Notes under the pieces: generated by a model | The model's database searches: none | What the model saw: only the letters and a program-made list of their open reading frames with translations | Told to the model about the DNA's origin: nothing | Source of the DNA: Anaerolineae bacterium | GTDB taxonomy: Bacteria; Chloroflexota; Anaerolineae; 4572-78; J111 | Assembly: GCA_020433835.1 (NCBI GenBank) | Contig: JAGRBY010000095.1 | Coordinates: 1 to 16,588 of the forward strand | Direction: 5' to 3' | DNA length: 16,588 bases | Shown here: positions 6,765 to 15,660 of the stretch, in pieces | How the letters are laid out: every line of letters begins with the position of its first letter | How positions within the stretch are numbered: the stretch's first letter is position 1 | Position numbers and translations under genes: made by a program

Positions 6765-9089
6765 ATGGCTGATAATATCTCCGGAGCGGCTACGCAATCC
6801 AGTAAATCGGCGGCTCCGCAGCTACAGATCACCCAAGGCGAAAACATGGGTGATAAGTTTAAGTTAAAGTTCGACACCAAGATTGGTCGCGAACGAGATA
6901 ATGATGTTGTCCTCCTTGATGCCAAGGTCTCTCGATACCATGCCCAAATTTCACTCCAGTCAGGACAATGGCTTCTATCAGATTTAGATAGCGCAAACGG
7001 CACTTTACTCAACGGAATAACTATTGCCAGCCCGGTTGCTTTGCAGGAGGGAGATCGAGTTCAGGTTGGCGAAACAGAACTAACATTTATGATGCCCGGC
7101 CAACCCAAACAACCAGTAGCGGCAATACCCACACCATCTGTCAGCCCTTCTCAACCGGCGACGACAGCCCCTCCGGTCGCCACCCCCCCATCCCGCAATG
7201 CGCCGCCTCGATTGGCATGGATAGCCGGCGGTTTAATTTTGCTGGTTTGTTTTGCTGCCGTTTTGGTGATCTACCTGGCTACAAGCCGTATTACCGGTGA
7301 TGACGAACCATCTGTGGCCGAGGGTGACGTATCCGGCACCGTAGTGAGCGAAGAGGGCAATACAACTGGCGATCCATCTGCTCCTGCCGATGCCTCATCT
7401 GAGCAACTGGTTTTGGTTTATGAAGATGACTTTAGCGACTCGTTTGGCGGGTGGGATGATGCGTTCGATACCTACACCCGAAAAGTTTACGGCAATAATC
7501 GCTACCAAATTGAAGTTAACGCCAGTAACCTGGTTGCCTGGGGATTGGCCAATCGGGATGTGGCCGATTTTGAAATGGAAGTGGAAGCCAAACTGGAAGA
7601 CGGCGATCAAAAAAACAGCTATGGATTGCTTATTCGCTTCCTGGATCGCAACAATTTTTATCGGTTCGATATCTCGGGTGACGGTTATTTTTTGCTTAGT
7701 AAGTTTGTCGAAGGTAACTGGACAACACTTGTCGATTGGACGGCCTCAGAATATATCAGTACCGACGGCTCGGCGAATATTTTGAAGATTGCGGCTTTTG
7801 GACCGGATATTAAAGTTTGGGTCAATGGTCAAGAACTGGCTTCGGTTTCTGATGACGCGTTAACCCATGGCAACTTTGGCTTTTTCGCAGGTACATTTGC
7901 CGAACCCTATGCCTGGATTAGTTTTGATAATCTTAAACTCTGGACGCCCCAATCCCAGCAACTTACGCTTATTCCAACGGCTACCCGCCCTGGTGGGGTA
8001 GCTGTCGCCGCTGTTGACGAGTCACTTCCTACAGCTACACCTTTTCCAACCGTGGTTAATGTTACGTCAACGCCTATAGTAGAGGAGACAGAAGAACTTA
8101 TCGCCGAAAGTGTCAGCGAGTCACCCCTCTCTACCCCCACAATAAGCACATCTGTAACGTTAACTCCTGAGCCTACGGCTACTCCTGTGCCTCTGCCTGA
8201 GTATGCCTCACGTGATCAAACCTTAGCCCGCGGCGAAGAAAAGGCCACCGGGCGAATAGTATTTCCTGTTTATGATCCCGAGCGCTCCACCTATGATATT
8301 TACATGGCCGATATTGCCGATGGGAGTAATCTGACTCTTATCCAAGCGAATGCCAGCCAACCGGCGCTTACGATCGATGGCTCTGAAATCGCTTATCGCT
8401 CCTGGCAAGCCGATCGACGTGGTCTTTATGCCCGGCCCTTAGATGGCGAAGATACGGATGCCTGGGGATTCGACCTTTTCTTTGAATCGGCTCGCCCTCA
8501 GTTTTCGCCGGCTGATAGCAGCCTCATCTTTCACTCGCGCAAAAGCGGACGCGAACCGGCAACCTATCGCATTATTAATGGTGTTGCAGAAGTTATGCGA
8601 CGCGAAGGCTTTCCCATTCAAGGAAAATCGCCTAAATGGTCGCCCGACGGACAGCAATTTGTCTACAGCAGTTGTATCGGCGGCAACTGTGGTATCGTAA
8701 TTAGTAGTGTCGATGGTGGCGCACCCAAATTAATTACCGATCATCCCTCGGATACAAATCCTGAAATTTCACCGGATGGCTCTACTGTGGTATTTATGTC
8801 CGAGCGGGGAGGCAATTGGGAAATCTATCGCGTCGATATTGATGGAGAAAACTTAGCTGCTCTTACTTCGGATAGCTCTAGTGATGGATTGCCTACTTGG
8901 TCGCCGGACGGCTCAAGAATAGCTTTTGTATCTAACCGCGACGGTGAGTGGGCTATATGGGATATGGATGCCAATGGTGGCGGTAAGCGACGTCACTTTA
9001 CCCTTAACGGCTCTGTAGACGGTGTAGTTCAGCATGACAGAACCAACAGTTTTGGCTGGGTAGAAGAAAACATAGACTGGATACCTTAA
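6765..9089 (+). CDS. FHA domain protein with transmembrane segment, LamG-like domain and TolB-type beta-propeller
   Basis: The 774-residue protein joins a cytoplasmic phosphothreonine-binding domain to an outside sensor. FHA domain, about 20-110: all family motifs are present (GRERDND at 41-47, SRYHA at 56-60, NGT at 78-80). A Pro/Thr linker leads to one membrane helix (about 150-173, LAWIAGGLILLVCFAAVLVI). Residues about 215-397 form a beta-sandwich resembling LamG / DUF1080 carbohydrate-associated domains (DDFSDSFGGW near its start, FDNLKLW at its end). A Thr/Pro linker (about 398-490) leads to propeller repeats of the PD40/TolB type (WSPDGQQFVYSS, ISPDGSTVVFMSE, WSPDGSRIAFVSN; about 494-774). 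The ATG at 6765 has only a weak ribosome site. The next gene, an M23 peptidase, starts 27 bp after the stop, so an operon is likely. The ligand and the partner kinase are unknown; no Ser/Thr kinase is in the window. Confidence 0.9.
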   Translation: MADNISGAATQSSKSAAPQLQITQGENMGDKFKLKFDTKIGRERDNDVVLLDAKVSRYHAQISLQSGQWLLSDLDSANGTLLNGITIASPVALQEGDRVQVGETELTFMMPGQPKQPVAAIPTPSVSPSQPATTAPPVATPPSRNAPPRLAWIAGGLILLVCFAAVLVIYLATSRITGDDEPSVAEGDVSGTVVSEEGNTTGDPSAPADASSEQLVLVYEDDFSDSFGGWDDAFDTYTRKVYGNNRYQIEVNASNLVAWGLANRDVADFEMEVEAKLEDGDQKNSYGLLIRFLDRNNFYRFDISGDGYFLLSKFVEGNWTTLVDWTASEYISTDGSANILKIAAFGPDIKVWVNGQELASVSDDALTHGNFGFFAGTFAEPYAWISFDNLKLWTPQSQQLTLIPTATRPGGVAVAAVDESLPTATPFPTVVNVTSTPIVEETEELIAESVSESPLSTPTISTSVTLTPEPTATPVPLPEYASRDQTLARGEEKATGRIVFPVYDPERSTYDIYMADIADGSNLTLIQANASQPALTIDGSEIAYRSWQADRRGLYARPLDGEDTDAWGFDLFFESARPQFSPADSSLIFHSRKSGREPATYRIINGVAEVMRREGFPIQGKSPKWSPDGQQFVYSSCIGGNCGIVISSVDGGAPKLITDHPSDTNPEISPDGSTVVFMSERGGNWEIYRVDIDGENLAALTSDSSSDGLPTWSPDGSRIAFVSNRDGEWAIWDMDANGGGKRRHFTLNGSVDGVVQHDRTNSFGWVEENIDWIP

Positions 9090-9116
9090 AGCGCCTGCTT
9101 TCCGGAGACTACGGCC

Positions 9117-10502
9117 TTGCTATTTTCCAGAGTCGACTCACAGACAATAAAAATTTTTATTGGTATAGCCCTTGGTTTGATTATCACGGGCGTTATTGTT
9201 GCCATGATAGGTATGGCCCAAGTAGATGGTATTAGTGGGCTTATATCCACCCCAACAGCAACCAAAACGGCTACGTTGGTGGCAACAGCCACCTTTACAC
9301 CCTCTGCGACACCTTCTGCCACGAATACGCCTTCGCCCACCGCTACCCCAACCGCAACATCTACTTTCACCCCAACACCCACCGAAACCAGTACCAGCAC
9401 ACCTACAGCTACCGATACGCCTGCTCCACCAACGGCAACCTTCACCCCGGAGCCTACAATTGAGCCGGTTACTATAGAGCCGGAGATTAATACTCAGGTG
9501 GTTGGAGAGTCACCACTCACCACAACCTTAGAGATTTCCCAGACTATTCCATTAACAAACACCACGCCTATCACACCCGTTAATACACCCGCACCCACCT
9601 TTACTCCCGCCGCTCGCACCGTTCAACTGCCTACCGGTCTGCCGGATTACAGACAAGTAGAAGATCATTTTTGGTTTGGTCGTGCGTTTACATCTGAGTT
9701 GTCAGGCTGGGGGAGTTACTACTACCCCTATGGTACTAATGCACGCGGACAATATTTCTGGCATTATGGTATTGATATTCAAGCCGGTCAAGGCACAACT
9801 ATTCTGGCTGTTGGCGATGGCGTTGTCACCCATGCCGATACCGATCTTGTTAAGGTGCTAGGTCCTTGGCCCGATTTTTATGGTCAGGCTGTTGTCATCA
9901 AGCATAAAGAATCGTGGAAAGGACTTCCGGTTTATACCTTGTATGGGCACGTGTCTCAGGTGCTGGTGCAACCGGGCCAACAGGTAAAAGCCGGCGACCC
10001 TATTGCCAGAGTTGGACAGCTAGGCGTTGCGCTCGGCCCCCATCTGCATCTGGAAGTACGTGTTGGCGCAGCGACCTATGATGATACCCGTAATCCGGAT
10101 TTATGGGTACGTCCCGATGACGGGTTTGGCGTAATTGCCGGACGTGTTGTCGACAGCCAAGGTTACCTGGTTCCTCAGCAGCTTATTACTTTGCATCGAG
10201 CCAGCGAAGGGGGACGCTTCTGGCGGCAGACCTTTACCTACCCTGATAATGTTGTCAATTCTGATGATGACTACTACGAAACCTTTACTTTTAGCGATGT
10301 ACCGGTGGGTGACTATCTCGTAAAAACATTTTATGACGGTAAACAACTGACTATACCCGTGACTGTTAGAAATCAAAAGACAAGTTTTGCAGCGTTCGAT
10401 CAGCGAACCGCCTCATCGCAGCCGGTATCAACGCCTTCTACTTCAACAACTGCCTCTCCGATAGAGGTTTCTTTAGAAGAGACGCCGGCATCAGGCAATT
10501 AA
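9117..10502 (+). CDS. Membrane-anchored M23 (LytM-type) metallopeptidase with Thr/Pro stalk
   Basis: Predicted zinc endopeptidase that cuts peptidoglycan cross-bridges or stems outside the membrane. TTG at 9117 is the start, with GGAG (9104-9107) 9 nt upstream and no in-frame ATG before the membrane helix (about 11-33). Residues about 40-165 are a TPTPTATP-like stalk. The peptidase domain (about 185-330) keeps the full site: HYGID (H216, D220), YGH (H278) and GPHLHLEVR (H309, H311). H216, D220 and H311 match the zinc ligands of the family; H278 and H309 match the catalytic histidines. Residues about 339-434 (GVIAGRVVDSQGYLVPQQLITL) resemble a carboxypeptidase-regulatory/CnaB-like beta-sandwich, followed by a Ser/Thr-rich tail. 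It shares the promoter at 6702-6730 with the FHA gene and probably faces the same compartment as that protein's propeller. Confidence 0.92.
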   Translation: MLFSRVDSQTIKIFIGIALGLIITGVIVAMIGMAQVDGISGLISTPTATKTATLVATATFTPSATPSATNTPSPTATPTATSTFTPTPTETSTSTPTATDTPAPPTATFTPEPTIEPVTIEPEINTQVVGESPLTTTLEISQTIPLTNTTPITPVNTPAPTFTPAARTVQLPTGLPDYRQVEDHFWFGRAFTSELSGWGSYYYPYGTNARGQYFWHYGIDIQAGQGTTILAVGDGVVTHADTDLVKVLGPWPDFYGQAVVIKHKESWKGLPVYTLYGHVSQVLVQPGQQVKAGDPIARVGQLGVALGPHLHLEVRVGAATYDDTRNPDLWVRPDDGFGVIAGRVVDSQGYLVPQQLITLHRASEGGRFWRQTFTYPDNVVNSDDDYYETFTFSDVPVGDYLVKTFYDGKQLTIPVTVRNQKTSFAAFDQRTASSQPVSTPSTSTTASPIEVSLEETPASGN

Positions 10503-10713
10503 CATTTTAGCTACCATCGATTGCTTAAAAAATTATTATTACACCCCATGTTTTTTTATAATTAAGGGTATTACCCCCTTACATGATTCGAAAAATTGTG
10601 GTATTGTAATAGTTATGTGTCTGACAACTTTAAAAATTATAGAACTACATAATTAACTTTCGTTCCATACTTAACTACACTCTATGTCACCGAGATATAG
10701 GGAGTCTTACGAG
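10503..10713. other. Intergenic region before the histidine kinase
   Basis: AT-rich with no gene. TAAGGG (10563-10568) and CCCTTA (10576-10581) form a 6 bp stem, with the nested palindrome GGGTATTACCC, but no T-tract follows, so it is not a convincing terminator. CTGACA (10621-10626) resembles a -35 but lacks a properly spaced -10. The kinase promoter is probably here but cannot be placed. Confidence 0.4.
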
Positions 10714-13668
10714 TTGAATAAACAAGTAAGTGAAACCCAACAACAAGAAATTCAACAATTAGAAGTAGCTTATAGCCAGGCTATAGCCTACGCTCAAGAA
10801 CTTGAAGACCAGGTTAGAAAGCAGCAGCAAGCTGACGCTGATCTAGAGCGGCGTACGGCGAAACTAGCTTTGGTTAGCGGTATCGGTCGAAAAATTACCG
10901 GTATCTTAAGCCTTGACCAACTGCTCAACACTACGGTTAGTCTTATCCAAGAAATGTTTGGTTATGACCACGTTGCTTTGTATCTGAAACAAAAAGGAAG
11001 GGTTAACCTAGAAGCCATTTCAGGTGCATATACTGACCTGCTTTCAAATAATGAATACCCCATTGAAGAAGTTATTGCTTTTGTCATCGATAACCCAAAA
11101 ACGCTTCTTCTTAACGATATTAGAAAAGAACCTCACTTTATATCACCCCACCCCGAAAAATCAAAAACCCAAGCGGAGTTGTGCTTACCGATTATGATTG
11201 GTGAATCGGCCCTGGGTGTACTTGATATTCAATGTTTCCGTACCCCAGCGTTTGATCAAGATGATGTTTTAGCTTTAGAGTCACTAACCCACCAAATTGC
11301 GGTTGCTCTGGAAAATGCTCGCTTGCACAGCACAATTCAAGAGGAATTGGCTGAACGTAAGGAAACAGAGCGTGTGCTTCATCGCACCCTTGAAGAACTT
11401 CAGCTTTGGGCCGATGAAAAAGCCCCTGATCTTGAGCGAGCTAATCAAGTTTTACAGCAGCAGATTATCGAACGTAAACGCGCCGAGGCGGAACTCAAAA
11501 CCCGTGCTTACCAACAAGCGGTTGTTGCCAAATTTGGCCAGCGGGTTTTGGCCGGAATACCTTTGCATGTACTCCTGGATGAAGCTGTAACGCTTATTAC
11601 CAAAACATTGTGTGTTCAATACGGTCAAATTTTAGAATTACTGCCCAATGTAGAAGATACACTTTTACTGCGGGCTGGAGTAGGCTGGAAAGCAGGACTG
11701 GTTGGAAATTTAACGATCAGTGCCGATGCTCAATCGCAAATGGGCTATACGTTGTTATCGAGCGAACCCATTATTGTAGAAGATTCCAGCGTCGAAACCC
11801 GATTCCAAATCTCACAATATTTAAGCGAACACGAAATTATCAGCAGTATGAGTGTCATTATCGACGGTGAACCTTGGCCTTTTGGTGTGCTAGGGGTTTG
11901 CACCACAGAGCATCGTGTTTTTACAAATGATGACATTAACTTCTTACAAGCAGTCGCCAATATTTTAGCCCAAGCCACCGAGCGCCTCCATGCGGAAGCC
12001 GCTCTACGTGAAAGCGAAGAGAAATACCGCACTCTAATTGAGAAATCAAGTGACGCTATTTTCCTTATCTATGGCGGACGCTTTGAAGTTGTTAACCGTC
12101 GTTTTACCGAGTTGTTTGGCGTAACGCAGGAAGAAGCCAATTCGCCCGATTTTGTTTTTACCAATATTATCTCTGCGCGTGGTAGAAAAATAGTTGAAAG
12201 GCTGCAGAACCCTAAACGTTTGGATAATCACAATTTATCGCCGCCTCCTTATGAATTTTCCGCTATCGATAAAAACGGCAATGAGATCGATGTCGAACTG
12301 AGCGTATCGTATCCTACCTATCGGGGTGGTTTGGCCACGCAGGGTCTTATTCGCGACATCACCGAGCGTAAGCGTATCGAGTTAGAAAAGCAACGGGCTT
12401 ACGAAAAAGTACAACAGTTCGCGGTTGAGTTAAGTGCCAAAGTTGAAGAGGAACAGCGGCAAAGAGAAATCTCGACCATTTTGGCTGAAGTGGTTGCCTC
12501 GGTAAGCTTAACGCTGTCAACAGACGAGATTCTAAACCACATTTTGCTCAAATTAAGACAGTTGGTTCCGTACGACTCGGCGGCTATTTTCTTAGTTAAA
12601 GATGACGACTATCTGGTAATGGAAGCTGCCCACGGATTTGAAGAAGATGTAATCAACCAAGAATTCGATTATTCGCAAAATGTTCTGTTTAAAGAGATGC
12701 ATTCTTCTAAAAGTGCCATCTATATTCCCAATACGCAACACGACGACCGCTACCAAGTTTGGTCCGGTGCCTCGCAGGTTCGCTGTTGGATTGGCGCACC
12801 TCTGCTGGTTGCCCAAGAAATGATAGGCTATGTTACGGTTGACCGCTTTGAACCGGAAGGCTTAACCATAAATGATGCCAATCTAATTCAGGCTTTTGCC
12901 CACCAGGTTGCTCAAACCATTTATAACGCTCGCCTCTTCGAGCAACTTCATGATACGCAAGCCCAACTCATCCAGCGGGAACGTCTGGCGGCTCTGGGGC
13001 AAATGGCGGCAACCGTAGCCCACGAACTCCGCAATCCGCTGATGGCTATCAAAATTGGGGTAGAGTATCTTGTTCATGATATTACCGAGGATGATCCCCG
13101 TAAACGGGGTGCTTCACTTATGCAATCAAACATGGAGCGCATCGACCGTATTATCGACGATATTCTATACGTGGCTCGCGCGCCGAAACCAAACCTTGTC
13201 CCCGGCTCGCTCTATTCAGTTTTGGAGACCGAAGCAACCTTTTGGGAGGTTAATCTGCCGGAAAAAGGGCTTGAGTTTCAATCCCAACTTGTGTCTAACC
13301 CTCCCCTTATTATGCTTGATTTCGACCAAATTGGCCGGGTTTTCTCCAACCTTATCAGCAACAGTGCCGATGCCGTTGGAGTTGGAGGGGTAGTACGGCT
13401 CACCATGGCGATGGACGGTGATGTTCAAATTATTACCGTTGAAGATAATGGTCCGGGGATTTCGCCGGAGCATCAAGAGAAGATATTCGAACCTTTCTTC
13501 ACTACGAAATCGCGGGGAACCGGGCTGGGTTTAGCCATTGTAAAGCAGATAGTGGAAAATCATTACGGCACGATTTCCCTGTGGAGTGAACTGAACGTTG
13601 GTACAAGATTTACAATTACGCTACCCAACGCTCCTTACGATCCTGCTTCAAACGGTGAACACGAGTAA
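10714..13668 (+). CDS. Cytoplasmic multi-sensor histidine kinase (GAF-GAF-PAS-GAF-HisKA-HATPase)
   Basis: Predicted ATP-dependent sensor kinase that autophosphorylates a histidine and passes the phosphate to a response regulator not found in this window. No transmembrane segment or signal peptide is visible. I choose TTG at 10714 (984 residues) because AGGGAG (10699-10704) lies 9 nt upstream. An in-frame ATG at 10684 would add 10 residues but has no ribosome site. Order by TTG numbering: coiled coil (1-55), GAF (about 66-202), coiled coil (203-265), GAF (about 279-421), PAS (about 434-549, ending DITERKR), GAF (about 589-739), HisKA (about 753-815) with H770 in AHELRNPL, and HATPase (about 870-980). 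ATP-site boxes are NLISNSADAV (N box), EDNGPGIS (G1), FEPFFTTKSRGTGLGLAIVKQI (F and G2). The coiled coils suit signal transfer along a dimer. The 3' end overlaps a convergent gene by 34 bp. Confidence 0.95.
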   Translation: MNKQVSETQQQEIQQLEVAYSQAIAYAQELEDQVRKQQQADADLERRTAKLALVSGIGRKITGILSLDQLLNTTVSLIQEMFGYDHVALYLKQKGRVNLEAISGAYTDLLSNNEYPIEEVIAFVIDNPKTLLLNDIRKEPHFISPHPEKSKTQAELCLPIMIGESALGVLDIQCFRTPAFDQDDVLALESLTHQIAVALENARLHSTIQEELAERKETERVLHRTLEELQLWADEKAPDLERANQVLQQQIIERKRAEAELKTRAYQQAVVAKFGQRVLAGIPLHVLLDEAVTLITKTLCVQYGQILELLPNVEDTLLLRAGVGWKAGLVGNLTISADAQSQMGYTLLSSEPIIVEDSSVETRFQISQYLSEHEIISSMSVIIDGEPWPFGVLGVCTTEHRVFTNDDINFLQAVANILAQATERLHAEAALRESEEKYRTLIEKSSDAIFLIYGGRFEVVNRRFTELFGVTQEEANSPDFVFTNIISARGRKIVERLQNPKRLDNHNLSPPPYEFSAIDKNGNEIDVELSVSYPTYRGGLATQGLIRDITERKRIELEKQRAYEKVQQFAVELSAKVEEEQRQREISTILAEVVASVSLTLSTDEILNHILLKLRQLVPYDSAAIFLVKDDDYLVMEAAHGFEEDVINQEFDYSQNVLFKEMHSSKSAIYIPNTQHDDRYQVWSGASQVRCWIGAPLLVAQEMIGYVTVDRFEPEGLTINDANLIQAFAHQVAQTIYNARLFEQLHDTQAQLIQRERLAALGQMAATVAHELRNPLMAIKIGVEYLVHDITEDDPRKRGASLMQSNMERIDRIIDDILYVARAPKPNLVPGSLYSVLETEATFWEVNLPEKGLEFQSQLVSNPPLIMLDFDQIGRVFSNLISNSADAVGVGGVVRLTMAMDGDVQIITVEDNGPGISPEHQEKIFEPFFTTKSRGTGLGLAIVKQIVENHYGTISLWSELNVGTRFTITLPNAPYDPASNGEHE

Positions 13669-14360
13669 TCCGGGCGACAAACCGGCGGCCTATCGGCACA
13701 GAATGTATTGAGCCGCATGCCCAGATAGGGCGAAGGATCGAGGGTGTTTGTCATATCGGTTTCGTTCATAAATTTGCCGGTGCCGTCATCTAAAACAATG
13801 CTAAAATGCAGGTGCGTATCAATCGAACGCCACGACTGGCCGTTGTAATCCCCCTGATAGCCCAACAAAGTCCCTTGCTTAACCGGCAATTCATATGTGC
13901 CGGGCGGAATTTGGTCGATGACATAGCTGTGACCGGCCTCATCGGCCATATGGGTGTAGTAGCTCCAGATTTGCCGACCGGGTAACAAGGGATCACGCGG
14001 ATGGCGAATAATCACGGCGCTGGTCCATTCCGGCAGGCGTGTTAAATAACCATCGTAGGCCGCGTAAACCGGTGTTATCCCATTTCCCTCAAGCCCAAAA
14101 ATATCCAAGCCCGAATGATTTTGCGTGCCAAGAATGCTGTCGCCATATACAATGCCGATCCAACCGGTTGTTGGTATAACAAAGGGGGCCGCCGCACATT
14201 GCTCCAGGCTAGTGGCTACCGGTAAATCAACATCACCGCTTTTAATTTGAATATAGCGAAACACGCTACGTACTCTTGGCGATGAAGCACAGTAGAGCAG
14301 TAGCGTGCAGCCTGCTACAATCAAAATGATGGTAAACCAACGTTTGATCGAACGTATCAT
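13635..14360 (-). CDS. M23 family metallopeptidase, small membrane-anchored or exported form
   Basis: The 241-residue product has an N-terminal hydrophobic segment (about 9-28, FTIILIVAGCTLLLYCASS), a signal peptide or anchor; the cysteine is not in a good lipobox. The peptidase core carries NHSGLD (H82, D86), YYTHMA and THLHFSI (H183, H185), so the zinc site is complete and peptidoglycan endopeptidase activity is expected. Four cysteines lie near the C-terminus (FCADRPPVCRPDYSC) with another before the domain, suggesting disulfides outside the cell. The ATG at 14360 lacks a clear Shine-Dalgarno. It is convergent with, and overlaps, the histidine kinase, so it belongs to a different transcript. 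It is unlike the other M23 protein of the window: it has no Thr/Pro stalk and no C-terminal sandwich domain. Confidence 0.9.
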   Translation of the reverse strand: MIRSIKRWFTIILIVAGCTLLLYCASSPRVRSVFRYIQIKSGDVDLPVATSLEQCAAAPFVIPTTGWIGIVYGDSILGTQNHSGLDIFGLEGNGITPVYAAYDGYLTRLPEWTSAVIIRHPRDPLLPGRQIWSYYTHMADEAGHSYVIDQIPPGTYELPVKQGTLLGYQGDYNGQSWRSIDTHLHFSIVLDDGTGKFMNETDMTNTLDPSPYLGMRLNTFCADRPPVCRPDYSCSPFEAGS

Positions 14361-14405
14361 CGTTTTGGATAGATCTTTCGCCTAAAAGTTTTTATTCGTT
14401 TAGAA

Positions 14406-14433
14406 AGTTTACATAAAATTTTTTAAGCGTCAA
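14406..14433 (-). promoter_or_regulatory. Candidate promoter for the small M23 gene
   Basis: On the minus strand TTGACG (14433-14428, 5 of 6) and TAAACT (14411-14406, 4 of 6) are 16 bp apart, in the 74 bp between azlD and the peptidase gene. This would let the peptidase be transcribed separately from azlCD. No terminator for azlD was seen, so readthrough is also possible. Confidence 0.45.
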
Positions 14434-14434
14434 T

Positions 14435-14755
14435 CTATCCCACCAACCACTGCCAGCCAAAAAATACGCCCATCCCCACCACAATTGTCAGCAGCAGATT
14501 CTCACTGGTCCACCCGATTACCGCAGCAACAATCGCCCCTACCAGGTAGGCATTGGTCCAACTGACATCAATCGCCTCGCCATTGGGCATCAGCACCGCC
14601 GGAACAATAATAGCTGTTAAGACCGTAGGCGGTACGTAGCGCAGGGCATTATTAAGTCCATCCGGAAATTCAAATCGACCGGCCACCGCAAACATCGAGT
14701 AGCGAATTACAAACGTAACCACGGCCATCCCAGCAATTAAATACAGTTCACTCAT
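14435..14755 (-). CDS. azlD: AzlD family branched-chain amino acid export subunit
   Basis: Small partner of AzlC in the two-component exporter of branched-chain amino acids (LIV-E family). The 106-residue protein has about four membrane helices and typical segments: [25 protein letters not shown] and a C-terminal [14 protein letters not shown]. The start is set at 14755, not the upstream ATG at 14779. GGAGGT precedes it by 6 nt, and ATGA couples this start to the stop of azlC in a 4 bp overlap, the usual arrangement of the pair. Confidence 0.93.
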   Translation of the reverse strand: MSELYLIAGMAVVTFVIRYSMFAVAGRFEFPDGLNNALRYVPPTVLTAIIVPAVLMPNGEAIDVSWTNAYLVGAIVAAVIGWTSENLLLTIVVGMGVFFGWQWLVG

Positions 14756-15495
14756 AACGGCACCTCCTGCTTCGACCATTGTTCAACGAAAATTCCGGCT
14801 GCGATCCCGGCTAGCGCAGCAACCATCAAACCCAGTTGGTGAGGAATAGGATGAGCCACCAACGCCATTACCCCGGCGACAATCACCGCTGCCACCATTG
14901 GTCGATTTTTTAAGTATGGAATGACCATCCCGATAAACGTAACCGGCATAGCGAAATCCAACCCCCACGCAGCGGCGTTCGGCACCATTTGGCCGACCGT
15001 CAACCCCAGAAACGTGCATAACTGCCAGTTTGAGTACATAAACAGCGCCGATCCGAAATAGTACCAGTGACTGTGGGGAGATGAAGGCTGTTCCGTGTAA
15101 CGCTTAATCACCACCAGAAACGTTTCGTCGGTCAACCAAAACGCGAGTGGTGCTTGCCAACGATGCGGCAAATGGCGAACATACGGAGCCAAAGTGGCGG
15201 AATAAAGGGTATGCCGCAAATTGACCACGAATGTCGTGAGCACAACAATCGGCCAGGCCGTGCCGGCAGCCACTAACCCCAGCGCAATGAATTGGGCCGA
15301 TCCGGCAAACACAAAGGCCGACATCGCCATAGCACCGGCAAATGATAATCCGCTGCTCAACGCCAGCGTACCAAAAATAATGCCAAATGGAATTGCTCCA
15401 ACAATCAAAGGAAACGAGTCTCGCGCCCCGGCCAAAAATTCAGAAAAAGGAGAATGGGTGATTAAAGAAGTCGTATCTGCATTCGCTTGAGTCAT
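14752..15495 (-). CDS. azlC: AzlC family branched-chain amino acid export permease
   Basis: Large subunit of the AzlCD exporter, which removes excess branched-chain amino acids or toxic analogues from the cell. The 247-residue membrane protein shows the family marks [18 protein letters not shown] near residue 29, [27 protein letters not shown] and [10 protein letters not shown]. Several helices follow toward the C-terminus. The ATG at 15495 has AAGGA about 9 nt upstream. It is translationally coupled to azlD. An AraC-type regulator lies upstream on the same strand, separated by the heptamer repeat region, and is the likely regulator. Confidence 0.93.
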   Translation of the reverse strand: MTQANADTTSLITHSPFSEFLAGARDSFPLIVGAIPFGIIFGTLALSSGLSFAGAMAMSAFVFAGSAQFIALGLVAAGTAWPIVVLTTFVVNLRHTLYSATLAPYVRHLPHRWQAPLAFWLTDETFLVVIKRYTEQPSSPHSHWYYFGSALFMYSNWQLCTFLGLTVGQMVPNAAAWGLDFAMPVTFIGMVIPYLKNRPMVAAVIVAGVMALVAHPIPHQLGLMVAALAGIAAGIFVEQWSKQEVPL

Positions 15496-15509
15496 CAGTT
15501 TGTCCTTTC

Positions 15510-15656
15510 GAGAGATAGGATATTAGAGATTGGAGACTAGAGATTGGAGACTAGAGATTAGAGACGGGTTAACGGAGAGACTTGTTCAACAATTACCAAT
15601 CTCCAATTACCTAATCTTCTAATCTCCAGTCTCCAGTTATCTACTCTCTATTCTAC
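15510..15656. repeat. Degenerate heptanucleotide repeats in two opposing arms
   Basis: From about 15521 to 15565 the plus strand reads in 7-base steps: AGATTGG, AGACTAG, AGATTGG, AGACTAG, AGATTAG. From about 15596 to 15656 the complementary family appears (CCAATCT, CTCCAAT, CTAATCT, then CTCCAGT repeated). The two arms are therefore inverted relative to each other. The centre holds TTGTTCAACAA (15582-15592), a perfect 5+1+5 palindrome. Heptameric tandem repeats are known in other phyla (for example STRR elements of filamentous cyanobacteria). In a transcript of araC-azlCD this would fold as a long imperfect hairpin. Confidence 0.85.
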
Positions 15657-15660
15657 CAAC

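Noticed and set aside
9086..9445. 119-residue minus-strand frame rich in Val and Gly
   Set aside because: It is the reverse complement of the Thr/Pro stalk codons of the M23 gene, a low-complexity artefact.
10563..10581. TAAGGG/CCCTTA hairpin as a terminator of the FHA-M23 operon
   Set aside because: The stem is only 6 bp and no T-tract follows on the plus strand.
14756..14779. Upstream ATG for azlD at 14779
   Set aside because: The ATG at 14755 has GGAGGT at 6 nt and makes the classic ATGA overlap with azlC; the longer start would add residues not typical of AzlD.
15510..15656. CRISPR-like array
   Set aside because: Units are 7 bases, contiguous and degenerate, with no unique spacers and no cas genes.
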